A stretch of 64,000 nt of DNA, from the NCBI RefSeq assembly GCF_009498295.1, contig NZ_CP040813.1, positions 601,001 through 665,000 of the forward strand, in the 5' to 3' direction. This stretch comes from Oceanihabitans sp. IOP_32 (GTDB lineage Bacteria; Bacteroidota; Bacteroidia; Flavobacteriales; Flavobacteriaceae). Position 1 is the stretch's first letter, and every line of letters starts with the position of its first letter. Both the position numbers and the translations under genes were made by a program. Below, one piece after another: positions 45,896 to 55,400 of this stretch. A model generated the notes under the pieces. It worked only from the letters and a program-made list of their open reading frames with translations. It was not told where the DNA came from and did not search any database.

Positions 45896-46881
45896 TACTT
45901 TCGAGGTTTAAATTTACTATTATTAAATATTTCTTCGGTAGATTTCACGAACATATCGGTTAGATTCACGTTGTTATTCTCCATATAAGCCCTTACAATT
46001 TGCCATCCTATATATTGACCTAAGCGTCCTGGGGACTCGGCATCAATTTCTTCTAAATAAAACTTGGTAAAAGGTGCAGGATTAATAAATCTGCTGGGGA
46101 GTTTAGAGTCTGTACTAAACAACAGTTCTCGCTCTACAAAATAACGCCAAATATAACTCTCGTTATCAATCGCCCAACGTAATTGCTCTGGTTGGTAGTT
46201 AATGCGTTCTGCTTCGGTTTTAAAAGGGATTACCCTATCTTTAAAATAAAGTAACTTTCCAAAATAAACCATTTCGTCTAACAGCGTTTTATTGTGCTGT
46301 CTGGGTACGAATTTTTTAGCATAAGCTTGGGCTAAATCGATAACAACCTGTTCTTTTTTAAAATCTTGATAAACATATTTTGGAATGTTGCCATAGACAT
46401 AAAACTCATGATCGCTCCCCAAATAATTATCTAATGCCAGCAAAACTAAAGAATCTGTAACGATTACTTTATTGCGATAATCGACCTCGTTAGTAACTGT
46501 AATTACTCGCGGTGGTACAAACTCAGGAAAATAATATGTTAAATGATTGAACAACGATTCTATATCTGCCTTAGGGGCACTAAAATCTGAAAATACTTTA
46601 CTAACCTCTTGAGAAAGGAGCTTTTGTAAGGTATCGTTTTTCTTTGCCAACCAGAAAGAATCTGAATATTGCTCAGGAAACATAAAAGGATATTCTTTCT
46701 TTAAGTTTGGAAAATCGTTTGGCGAAACGTTTGCAAAAAGCATATCAAAACGCTCTATATCTATACTTGTATTTAATTTAGCAATACGCTTTTCCAATTC
46801 ATTTTCCGGCTTACAAGAAAGCACCATAAAAAAAATAACAAAGCAAAATATCAGGTTTTTTAAATAAAACTTAAACAACAT
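45895..46881 (-). CDS. gldB: gliding motility lipoprotein GldB
   Basis: The 328-residue lipoprotein has a long signal ending FMVLSC and then a mostly helical mature domain with DIERFDMLFANVSPNDF, a C-terminal QYIGWQIVRAYMENN and NLTDMFVKSTEEIFNNSKFK. GldB is needed for gliding in Flavobacterium and is related in part to peptidase-like helical proteins. The gldB-gldC pair diverging from nadE matches the order known from F. johnsoniae. Confidence 0.93.
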   Translation of the reverse strand: MLFKFYLKNLIFCFVIFFMVLSCKPENELEKRIAKLNTSIDIERFDMLFANVSPNDFPNLKKEYPFMFPEQYSDSFWLAKKNDTLQKLLSQEVSKVFSDFSAPKADIESLFNHLTYYFPEFVPPRVITVTNEVDYRNKVIVTDSLVLLALDNYLGSDHEFYVYGNIPKYVYQDFKKEQVVIDLAQAYAKKFVPRQHNKTLLDEMVYFGKLLYFKDRVIPFKTEAERINYQPEQLRWAIDNESYIWRYFVERELLFSTDSKLPSRFINPAPFTKFYLEEIDAESPGRLGQYIGWQIVRAYMENNNVNLTDMFVKSTEEIFNNSKFKPRK

Positions 46882-46909
46882 ATATTTATTTTTATTGATA
46901 GGTTTCGTT

Positions 46910-46917
46910 TATTTTTG
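46910..46917 (+). promoter_or_regulatory. putative -7 box for nadE
   Basis: TATTTTTG, 40 nt upstream of the nadE start, matches TAnnTTTG. No TTG at the correct distance was found. Confidence 0.4.
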
Positions 46918-46957
46918 TTTACAAAGGTACTATTATTAGATTAAAATCGATTTAAAT

Positions 46958-47746
46958 ATGCAAACAGAAAAAGTGATTCATCACATTGTTAACTGGTTAA
47001 AAGATTACGCCAACAATGCTGGTGTAAATGGTTTTGTAATTGGTATTTCTGGAGGTATCGATTCGGCAGTAACCTCTGTGTTATGTGCAAAAACTGGGCT
47101 AAATGTCTTATGTGTTGAAATGCCAATACATCAGGCAGAAAGTCATGTTAGCAGAGCTAGAGAACAAATACGAAGTCTTAAACGACGCTTTAGCAATGTT
47201 GATGATACCCGAAGTGATTTAACCCCTGTTTTTGAATGCTTTAAAACCGCTGTTTTTTTTGATGCCGATCAAAAAACAATCGATATGGCTTTGGCAAACA
47301 CCAGAGCGCGTTTACGCATGACCACCCTCTATTTTTACGCTGGAATGTATAACTTACTAGTGGCAGGAACAGGTAACAAAATTGAAGATTTTGGTATTGG
47401 TTTTTACACAAAATACGGTGATGGCGGTGTGGATTTAAGTCCTATTGCAGATTTATTAAAAACAGACGTCTATAAATTAGGTGAATTTCTTGAAGTTCCA
47501 GAATCCATCATGAAAGCGGCACCAAGCGATGGTTTATTTGGCGATGCTAGAAGTGACGAAGATCAAATTGGAGCATCTTACCCAGAACTTGAATGGGCCA
47601 TGAAAATGGATACTTTAGGAAAAACAGCAACAGATTTTTCTGGAAGAGAACAGGATGTCTTTAAAATTTACAAACGCTTTAATACAGCGAATAAACACAA
47701 AATGATCCCTGTGCCAATTTGCAAAATTCCTAATGATTTGAAGTAA
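46958..47746 (+). CDS. nadE: NAD+ synthase, ammonia-dependent type
   Basis: The 262-residue protein has the PP-loop GISGGIDSAVTSVL at about 29-42 and the NAD-synthase motifs GTGNKIEDFGIGFYTKYGDG, SPIADLLKTDVYKLGE and APSDGLFGDARSDEDQIG. It amidates deamido-NAD. No nitrilase glutaminase domain is fused, so ammonia or a separate glutaminase supplies nitrogen. It diverges from gldB. Confidence 0.96.
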   Translation: MQTEKVIHHIVNWLKDYANNAGVNGFVIGISGGIDSAVTSVLCAKTGLNVLCVEMPIHQAESHVSRAREQIRSLKRRFSNVDDTRSDLTPVFECFKTAVFFDADQKTIDMALANTRARLRMTTLYFYAGMYNLLVAGTGNKIEDFGIGFYTKYGDGGVDLSPIADLLKTDVYKLGEFLEVPESIMKAAPSDGLFGDARSDEDQIGASYPELEWAMKMDTLGKTATDFSGREQDVFKIYKRFNTANKHKMIPVPICKIPNDLK

Positions 47747-47779
47747 TTACTATTATATTTCAATAAATTAAAGTAATTA

Positions 47780-47809
47780 TTGTCATTTTGTCAAAATGTC
47801 TTATCTTTG
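47780..47809 (+). promoter_or_regulatory. promoter of the response regulator with internal palindrome
   Basis: TTG (47780-47782), a 19-nt spacer and TATCTTTG (47802-47809) match the Bacteroidetes consensus. Between the boxes lies the perfect palindrome CATTTTG-T-CAAAATG (47784-47798), placed where a repressor or autoregulator would block polymerase. The leader from here to the ATG is about 70 nt. Confidence 0.8.
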
Positions 47810-47880
47810 TATAAGACAACATCTCCGAGTAACCATCCTAATATCCAACAATTAGGATGAAACCAATAAAATATTAAACA

Positions 47881-48510
47881 ATGATAAAATTACTAATTGC
47901 AGACAGTCACCCCATTATTAGAAAGGGTTTAGAGCACCTGTTTTCGGTATCTTCAGATATAAAAATTGTAGGTAGCGTAGCCAATGGTACTGAAATCTTA
48001 GACTTTATTAAACACCATGAAGTTGACATTCTTTTAACCGAGATTAACCTACCTAAAATGAACGGCTTAACCGTTTTACGCCATTTAAAGAAAGACCATC
48101 CAGAGCTAAAAACATTAATTTTTAGTAGCGAACCAGAAGAGGTATATGGCATAAATGCAATTAAAGCTGGCGCTTCAGGATTTGTTTCGAAATCGGTAAA
48201 TATAATAACGATAAACGACGCCATCTTAAGAGTTCATCAAGGCGGTATTTATTTAAGTGATGCCTTAACGCAACAGCTTGCTCAAAGTGCGAAATCGAAT
48301 AAATCTGGATCGTATTACAAAAAGCTGTCGACACGCGAGTCTGAAGTTTTAAAATTACTGTCTATTGGTAAAAAGAATAAAGAAATCGCCAAAGAACTTA
48401 ATATTAACGAGAAAACTGTAAGTACTTATAAAGCGCGTTTAATGCGAAAATTAAAAGTTGACAATTTAATCGACCTTGTTAATCAAGCAAAAATCTCCTT
48501 AGAATCATAA
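47881..48510 (+). CDS. atypical NarL/FixJ-type response regulator
   Basis: The 209-residue protein has a receiver domain (about 1-120) and a LuxR-type helix-turn-helix (about 145-205; STRESEVLKLLSIGKKNKEI, INEKTVSTYKARLMRKLKV). The residue normally phosphorylated is Glu54 in LLTEINLPKMNG instead of Asp, and the acidic pair near position 8 is D8-S9 instead of DD. The lysine in FVSKSV is kept. It may therefore act without phosphorylation. No histidine kinase gene adjoins it. It overlaps the end of dnaG convergently by six bases. Confidence 0.92.
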   Translation: MIKLLIADSHPIIRKGLEHLFSVSSDIKIVGSVANGTEILDFIKHHEVDILLTEINLPKMNGLTVLRHLKKDHPELKTLIFSSEPEEVYGINAIKAGASGFVSKSVNIITINDAILRVHQGGIYLSDALTQQLAQSAKSNKSGSYYKKLSTRESEVLKLLSIGKKNKEIAKELNINEKTVSTYKARLMRKLKVDNLIDLVNQAKISLES

Positions 48511-50475
48511 AACGCGATTAAGCTTTCTTGACAACAACATTTTTAGACTCAAATAGTCTTTTACTTCTTCAAGTATATTTCTATTTGTGTCTATTTTATT
48601 TTCAACAGTTTCTTGTTGATACTCTTTCACTTTTTGATCGATTAAAAAGCAGCGTAAACTCAAAATAGTTTCGCTCACCAATTGGGCAACGCTTTTGTTT
48701 TTTTCTTTCGGAAAAATATCCATCCTATTCCAATCGTCCAAAACATAACGCTCGTCATCCATTAGAATGGTTGTAATTTCGTTGGCCATATCTTGATCTA
48801 CCGAATTTATAAAAGATTTTAGCTCGAAATTATCACTTTGATTTAACTTGTCTATAATCGTAAAATACAATGTTTTAAATTGTGGATTAGAGAATTCCAT
48901 TTCATCATCTTGTAAATCTAAAAACACCTTTTCAAACACTTTAGCTTGGTGAATTACGGGCTCTAAAACCAACTCATTTTTATCATTTTCTTTTAGAACC
49001 AAATCTTCAAAATCTTCTGTTTTATTTCCGTAAAGCAATAATACCTCTATTATTTTACGCTCTAAAACATACTGTATATCGACTTTACGAGTTTCAAAAT
49101 CATTTTTAACTACATCAAATAATTTCGCATCTTTAAATTCATCATTTTGTACTCGTTTAGTCAAATCGTCTATTCTTCTGCTTCTAAAGCGCGCAATGGA
49201 ATCATACATTCTGCTCTCATCAACATCCATTATGGATGAAATTCTTCTTGCATAAATCTGTTGTTTTATTTCATCTGGTATGAGTGCAATTGTAGTAATC
49301 ATACTTGTTATAGCTTCAGTTTTTTTTACGGGATCATCTCTTGTTTCGTCCAACAATAAATTTGCTTTAAACTCGATAAAATCTTTAGCATTTTCTTCCA
49401 AATAAAGCGAAAGCGCTTCTAAAGAATTCTTTTTAGCAAAACTATCGGGATCTTCGCCCTCTGGAAACGTGCAGACTTTTACGTTCATGCCTTGTTCCAG
49501 AATTAAATCTATACCCCGAAGAGCCGCACGCATACCCGCTGCATCGCCATCAAATAAAACCGTAATGTTTTTTGTAAGCCTATTTATTAGTCTTATTTGA
49601 TCGGGTGTTAAAGCGGTTCCTGATGAGGAAACTACATTCTTTATACCCCTTTGATGAAATTGAATAACATCGGTATAGCCTTCAACCAAATAACAATTAT
49701 CTTCTTTTGCAATACTCTGTTTAGCCAGATAAATGCCATATAACACTTTACTTTTGTTGTAAATAGGGCTCTCTGGTGAATTTACATATTTGGCCGCTTT
49801 TTTATCGCTAGTTAAAATACGACCGCCAAAACCTAAAACACGACCACTCATGCTTTTTATAGGAAACATAATACGCCCTTTAAACCTATCGAAGCGTTTT
49901 GTTTCTTTAACTATAGTAAGCCCCGTTTTTTCTAAAAAATCTATGTTATAGCCTTGTTTTAAAGCTTCATCTGTAAATGCCTGCCAAGCATCTAACGAAT
50001 AGCCTAAGTCGAATTTCTTAATGGTTTCTTCTGTAAAACCACGTTCTTTAAAATAGCTTAAGCCTATAGATTTGCCTTGATCGGTTTTATGTAATATTTT
50101 TTTAAAGTAGTTGCTTGCAAATTCACTCACTAAATACAAACTCTCACGCTCGTTTGCCGCCTCTTTTTGCTCGTCGGAATGCACGGTTTCTTCAATCTCA
50201 ATATTGTATTTTTTAGCCAAATATCGTATGGCTTCCGGATACGTGAAGTGCTCGTGCTCCATTAAAAACGATACTGCCGTACCGCCTTTTCCCGTTGAAA
50301 AATCTTTCCAGATCTGCTTAACTGGCGACACCATAAAACTTGGTGAGCGCTCGTCGCTAAACGGACTTAAGCCTTTAAAGTTACTGCCTGCTTTTTTTAG
50401 TTGTACGAAATCGCCAATAACCTCCTCTACTCTGGCGGCTTCAAATACTTGATCTATGGAAGATGGTGATATCAC
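48505..50475 (-). CDS. dnaG: DNA primase without zinc ligands
   Basis: The 656-residue primase has an N-terminal CHC2-type domain, a TOPRIM core (YLVEGYTDVIQFHQRG, VLFDGDAAGMRAALRGIDL) and a C-terminal helicase-binding region. It makes RNA primers at the fork. By alignment to E. coli, zinc ligands Cys40, His43, Cys61 and Cys64 correspond to Ser37, Ser40, Asp58 and Thr61, so zinc is not bound in the classical way. I recall the same loss in other Flavobacteriaceae. Confidence 0.95.
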   Translation of the reverse strand: MISPSSIDQVFEAARVEEVIGDFVQLKKAGSNFKGLSPFSDERSPSFMVSPVKQIWKDFSTGKGGTAVSFLMEHEHFTYPEAIRYLAKKYNIEIEETVHSDEQKEAANERESLYLVSEFASNYFKKILHKTDQGKSIGLSYFKERGFTEETIKKFDLGYSLDAWQAFTDEALKQGYNIDFLEKTGLTIVKETKRFDRFKGRIMFPIKSMSGRVLGFGGRILTSDKKAAKYVNSPESPIYNKSKVLYGIYLAKQSIAKEDNCYLVEGYTDVIQFHQRGIKNVVSSSGTALTPDQIRLINRLTKNITVLFDGDAAGMRAALRGIDLILEQGMNVKVCTFPEGEDPDSFAKKNSLEALSLYLEENAKDFIEFKANLLLDETRDDPVKKTEAITSMITTIALIPDEIKQQIYARRISSIMDVDESRMYDSIARFRSRRIDDLTKRVQNDEFKDAKLFDVVKNDFETRKVDIQYVLERKIIEVLLLYGNKTEDFEDLVLKENDKNELVLEPVIHQAKVFEKVFLDLQDDEMEFSNPQFKTLYFTIIDKLNQSDNFELKSFINSVDQDMANEITTILMDDERYVLDDWNRMDIFPKEKNKSVAQLVSETILSLRCFLIDQKVKEYQQETVENKIDTNRNILEEVKDYLSLKMLLSRKLNRVL

Positions 50476-50623
50476 TGAATAAACTTTGTTTTATATGTAA
50501 AAATAATACAATCTCTGTATTTAAAAAACCCAAGTGATTTAAGAATTTGATGTAAAAACAAAAACCATTCTGGCATGGTATACAATCTACTTCCTAAATT
50601 AGTTAAAAAAAAATGAAGTACTC

Positions 50624-51979
50624 TTATTTAACCAAGCTTTTCAAGTCGTCGAAATCTAATCCGCCATAATCACCTGAACTCATTAATAACAATACTGTAT
50701 TATTTAAATTTTGTGCGAATAAAAAGGCTTTAAAATCTTCTGGATTAGTGTAAATAATAATATCGTCTCGCTGAAAAGCATTTGCGATTTGCTCCTGTGT
50801 AACTGGCTCTAATTTTTTTATATCTACAGCCTGCGGTGAATAAAATACCACAGCAACATCGGCTGCATTTAAGCTGCCTTTATAAGCTTTTAAAAATTCG
50901 GCATTTAAACTGCTATAAGTATGCAACTCTAAGCAGGCAATTAACCTTCGATTTGGATATTGCGCTTTAACCGCATTCGTTGTAGCTTTCACTTTACTTG
51001 GTGCATGTGCAAAATCTTTATATGCCACACTAGTTTCGTTTTCTGCTATTTTTTCTAAACGTTTACTAGCGCCTTTAAATGTGGAAATGGCCTCGTAAAA
51101 ATCATCCTCGTCAATACCCATATGCTGACAAATCCATTTTGCCCCCGCCAAATTATTAAGGTTATGCTTTCCAAAAATCTCGATAGGTAAATCGCCTTCT
51201 GGCGTTTCTAAAAGTGTTTGTCCACCCTCAACCGAATATTGTGGCGTGTTATACGGTATTTTTCGAATTGGATTTTCTGATGCTTCAACGACACGAACAA
51301 CCTCGACATCTTCTTCGTTGTAAGTAATGCTTCCCCCATTAACAATGGAATCTATAAAAACACTAAACTGCTCAACATAATTCTCGTAAGTTGGAAACAC
51401 ATTAATATGATCCCAAGCAATACCGCTTAATAAGGCTATGTTGGGTTTGTAGAGATGAAATTTTGGACGTCTGTCTATAGGCGAACTTAAATACTCATCG
51501 CCCTCTAAAACTATAAAATCATTTTCGTCGGTAAGTTTTACCATGACATCGAAACCGTCTAATTGCGCACCAATCATATAATCGACCGCTCTATCGTGGT
51601 AGTGCATAACGTGCAAAATCATTGCGGTTATAGTTGTTTTACCGTGACTTCCACCAATTACAACACGTGTTTTATGCTTAGATTGCTCGTATAGAAATTC
51701 TGGGTAGCTGTATATTTTTAAATCCAATTCTTGAGCTTTTAATAGCTCGGGATTATCAAGCTTAGCGTGCATACCTAAAACAATAGCATCTAAATTTTTG
51801 TTAATCTTATCAGGGAACCAACCCAGCTCGTCTGGTAATAAACCTTTGGCTTCTAACCTGGATTTTGAGGGTTCGTAAATAACATCATCACTTCCGGTTA
51901 CTCGGTAGCCTTTATTGTGTAGCGCTATCGCTAAATTATGCATTGCAGAACCACCAATAGCAATAAAATGTATATTCAT
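50624..51979 (-). CDS. mpl: Mpl-type UDP-MurNAc-peptide ligase
   Basis: From MNIHFIAIGGSAMHNLAIAL the protein has 451 residues; eight extra upstream residues from 52003 were rejected because the glycine-rich UDP-binding start belongs near the N-terminus. The Mur-ligase ATP loop is GGSHGKTTITAMIL, and FGKHNLNNLAGA and DFAHAPSKVKATTNA mark the central and C-terminal domains. Mpl reattaches recycled murein tripeptide to UDP-MurNAc. MurC is less likely because of the AMHNLA start. Confidence 0.88.
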   Translation of the reverse strand: MNIHFIAIGGSAMHNLAIALHNKGYRVTGSDDVIYEPSKSRLEAKGLLPDELGWFPDKINKNLDAIVLGMHAKLDNPELLKAQELDLKIYSYPEFLYEQSKHKTRVVIGGSHGKTTITAMILHVMHYHDRAVDYMIGAQLDGFDVMVKLTDENDFIVLEGDEYLSSPIDRRPKFHLYKPNIALLSGIAWDHINVFPTYENYVEQFSVFIDSIVNGGSITYNEEDVEVVRVVEASENPIRKIPYNTPQYSVEGGQTLLETPEGDLPIEIFGKHNLNNLAGAKWICQHMGIDEDDFYEAISTFKGASKRLEKIAENETSVAYKDFAHAPSKVKATTNAVKAQYPNRRLIACLELHTYSSLNAEFLKAYKGSLNAADVAVVFYSPQAVDIKKLEPVTQEQIANAFQRDDIIIYTNPEDFKAFLFAQNLNNTVLLLMSSGDYGGLDFDDLKSLVK

Positions 51980-52417
51980 TTGTGTTGTTTTGAAGATTTG
52001 CAAATATACTTTTTTGACTTGAATTCAATACTGTTTTAAAGATATAAAATATCATGTGCTCACTAAAAACAAATAACCATTAATGCGTATTGCAGCTCTA
52101 AACATTTATTCATTTTCAAGACATAAAATGCTAAGTCTGCTTTACAGCCAAAAGCAGCCACATTATCACAGTACTATGAAGAACCTTTTATATTCTTTAA
52201 AGTGATTTAATACTTTCTTTGAAAGGTTAAAAATGAGTTTGAAGTGTAAAAAAACAACGTTAGAAACCCGGTGGTTATATTTAATTTGAAATACAAAATG
52301 AGAGTTAACAATTTAATTCAAAATTGATTAACTTTCCCTGAATTAAGCAAAACAATTACGAGCCTCTTAGTTTTTGGAACAACTTTTGAAAGCTATAATG
52401 AAGATAAAACGAAACTC
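51980..52417. other. intergenic region before the macroglobulin gene
   Basis: About 440 AT-rich nucleotides lie between two divergent genes. They should contain the promoters of mpl and of the macroglobulin gene, but no full TTG...TAnnTTTG pair was found. No open frame, repeat or RNA element was recognised. Confidence 0.4.
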
Positions 52418-55400
52418 ATGAAATACGCCCTACTCACATTGACTGTTATTTTTTTTTCAAACACCATACAAGCGCAACACCCAGATTATAAGAATTTATG
52501 GACTAAAGTCGAGCAGCTAGAGGCTGAAGGTTTACCAAAATCGGCCCTGAAAATTGTGGAAGCCATAGGCAAACAGGCTAAAAAAGACAAAAACAATCCG
52601 CAATTTATTAAAAGCATGCTTTTTAAAAGCAAGTTTGCTTTGGTTTTAGAGGAAGATGCACAACTAAAAATTGTAAATAACTTTAAAAGTGAAATTAAAT
52701 CTAATAGTTTTCCCACTAAAAACATCCTTGAAAATATTTTAGCCAATTTATACTGGCAATATTTTAACCAAAACCGTTGGCAATTCTATAACCGTACCAA
52801 AACCGATGTCAAGATTGATGCGATAGATTTTAGAACATGGGATTTACAAACACTTTTTAAAGAGATTGATTTCTATTACAAAACCTCTTTAGAAAATGCA
52901 AAGCAACTTCGGTTAGAACCTTTAACCCATTATAATGTGCTTTTAAATGAGCAAAAAGGTTCTAAAATTTACAGACCAACCTTGTTTGATTTTTTAAGTC
53001 ATAATGCCTTACAATTTTATAAAACTAACGAAACACATATTACCAAACCCGCCTATAAATTTGAAATTAATAACAAAGCCTTTTTAGCCGATGCGGTGGC
53101 ATTTTCAAAACTTAAAATTGCGTCTAAAGATTCTACTTCGCCACAATTAAAAGCTTTAAAAATCTATCAGAATTTAATACAATTTCATTTAGAAGAGAAA
53201 TCAGTCTATGCCTTGGCTCATGTTAATATAGAGCGTTTAAAGTTTGTGTTTCAGCACGCCACATTTAAGGATAAGCAATCTGTTTTTTTGGAGGCTTTAA
53301 AAGCAGAAAGCCAACGCCTAAAAACGCATGAAGTTTCGGGTTTATACGATTTTGAAATAGCCTCTATTTACTACCAACAAAGCGCAACATACGTTCCAAA
53401 AATTAAGGAGGAACACCGTTGGAAAACTAAAGATGCCATTAGCATTTGCGATAGTGTTATTGCAAAATTCCCCAAAAGTAAAGGTGCCGAAAACTGCCAA
53501 GTTTTAAAGCAGCAAATAGAACAACAAAACCTTCAAATTACTGCCGAAAGTTTCTTACCTATTCTTAAAGATTCACGATTATTAGTACGCTACAAAAACT
53601 TAAATCAACTTGAATTTAAAATCTTTAAAATTTCTAAAAATCAATTTGAAGAATTTAACAAAACCTACCAAAAAGAGACCCAATTAGCTTTTATAAAAAA
53701 GTTAAATCCTGTTACGACATTTAATAATGTATTGCGTGATGAAAATGATTTTCAAACACACACCACCGAAATTTTGTTGCCTAAACTTAAAAACGGCAGG
53801 TATTTAATTTATGCAAGTCCGAAAAACAATGAATATATATTTGCCTTTAGCATTGTTCAAGTTAGCGATTTAGCTATCGTTGAAACCGATGAAAATGATT
53901 GTAAAATCTTTCAAGTAATTAATAGAAATAACGGAGCACCTGTTGGCCAAGCAAAAGTTGAACTAACGCTCAATTATAATAGTAAGCGGAACACCCAAAC
54001 CCAAAATCGCACTACAGATGCCCTAGGTCGTATTGAAATCGAAAAACAAGATAATCACTACAGCAACGTCCTTATAAAAGTAGAACACCATAATGATATC
54101 GCGTATTTTGGAGATTACTATGTAAATCAATCTTACGAACTGCAAAAAATAACACGCATTTACAAAACCTTCCTGTTTACCGATAGAAGTATTTACAGGC
54201 CAGGACAAACGGCTTATTTTAAAGGCATTGTCATGAAAACCGAAGATAACACCTCTGAAGTTTTAGAAAACGAAAAAACAAAAGCTACCCTATACAATAC
54301 CAACGGTGAGAAAGTAAAAGCATTAGAATTAACAACCAATGAATTCGGTTCGGTTTCTGGGACCTTTATTTTACCAAACACAGGCTTAAACGGGCAATAC
54401 TATATCACCCTTGAAACAGAATCGGGTTCTCACTCAAAAAGCTATACCTATTTTTCGGTTGAAGACTATAAGCGTCCAAAATTCGAAACCCAGTTTAATC
54501 CCATAACCGAAACCTACAAAATTAACGATTCTATCACTGTAAAAGGCCATGCTTTAGCTTATGCTGGCAGCCCGATAACCGATGCCAAAGTAGTGTATCG
54601 CGTACACAGAAAAGTAGAATACCCGCATTGGTATTTTTGGTATCGCCCGTGGTTTAACAGCGCAGCTCAAGAAATTACTTTCGGAGAAAGTATAACAAAC
54701 CATAAAGGGGAATTTGAAATTACCTTTAAAGCACAGCCAGACCAAAGTGTCGATAAGAATAATTTACCCATTTTTAATTATGAAGTCACTGCCGATGTAA
54801 CCGACTTAAATGGTGAAACACGAAGTGCAACGACCGTGATTAAGGTTGGCTACCATGCCCTAACGGCTAATATGACCATTGCAAATAGTTTAGACAAAAC
54901 TAAAAAAACACATTCCATTGGCATTAATACTAAAAACTTAAACGGCGAATTTGTTCCTGCTAAGGGCACCGTTAAAATATATAAATTACAAGCCCCAAAC
55001 TCGGTTTTAAGACCACGCCCATGGCCTGCACCAGATTATCAAAATTTCACAGCAGAAGAGTTTAGAAAGGCATTCCCTAATGAGGCTTATAATAATGAGC
55101 AAAACCCCAATAATTGGGAACAAGGAGAATTGGTTTTCAATAAACCCTTTAATACCGAAAACTCGGCAAAAGTAAATCTTGGGAATATTAAAAAGTGGGA
55201 GTCTGGAGCCTATGTAATCGTTTTAGAAAGTAAAGATAAATTTGGACAAACCGTAAAAGATGAAATAAAAACCAGCCTTTACAGCGCTGCTGATAACATG
55301 GTAGCAGACCATCAACTCTTTAGCATTACAAGCAAGCAATCTAGCTATGTTACAGGCGATACGGCAATAATAACTTTGGGCAGCGCCGCACATCATTTAA

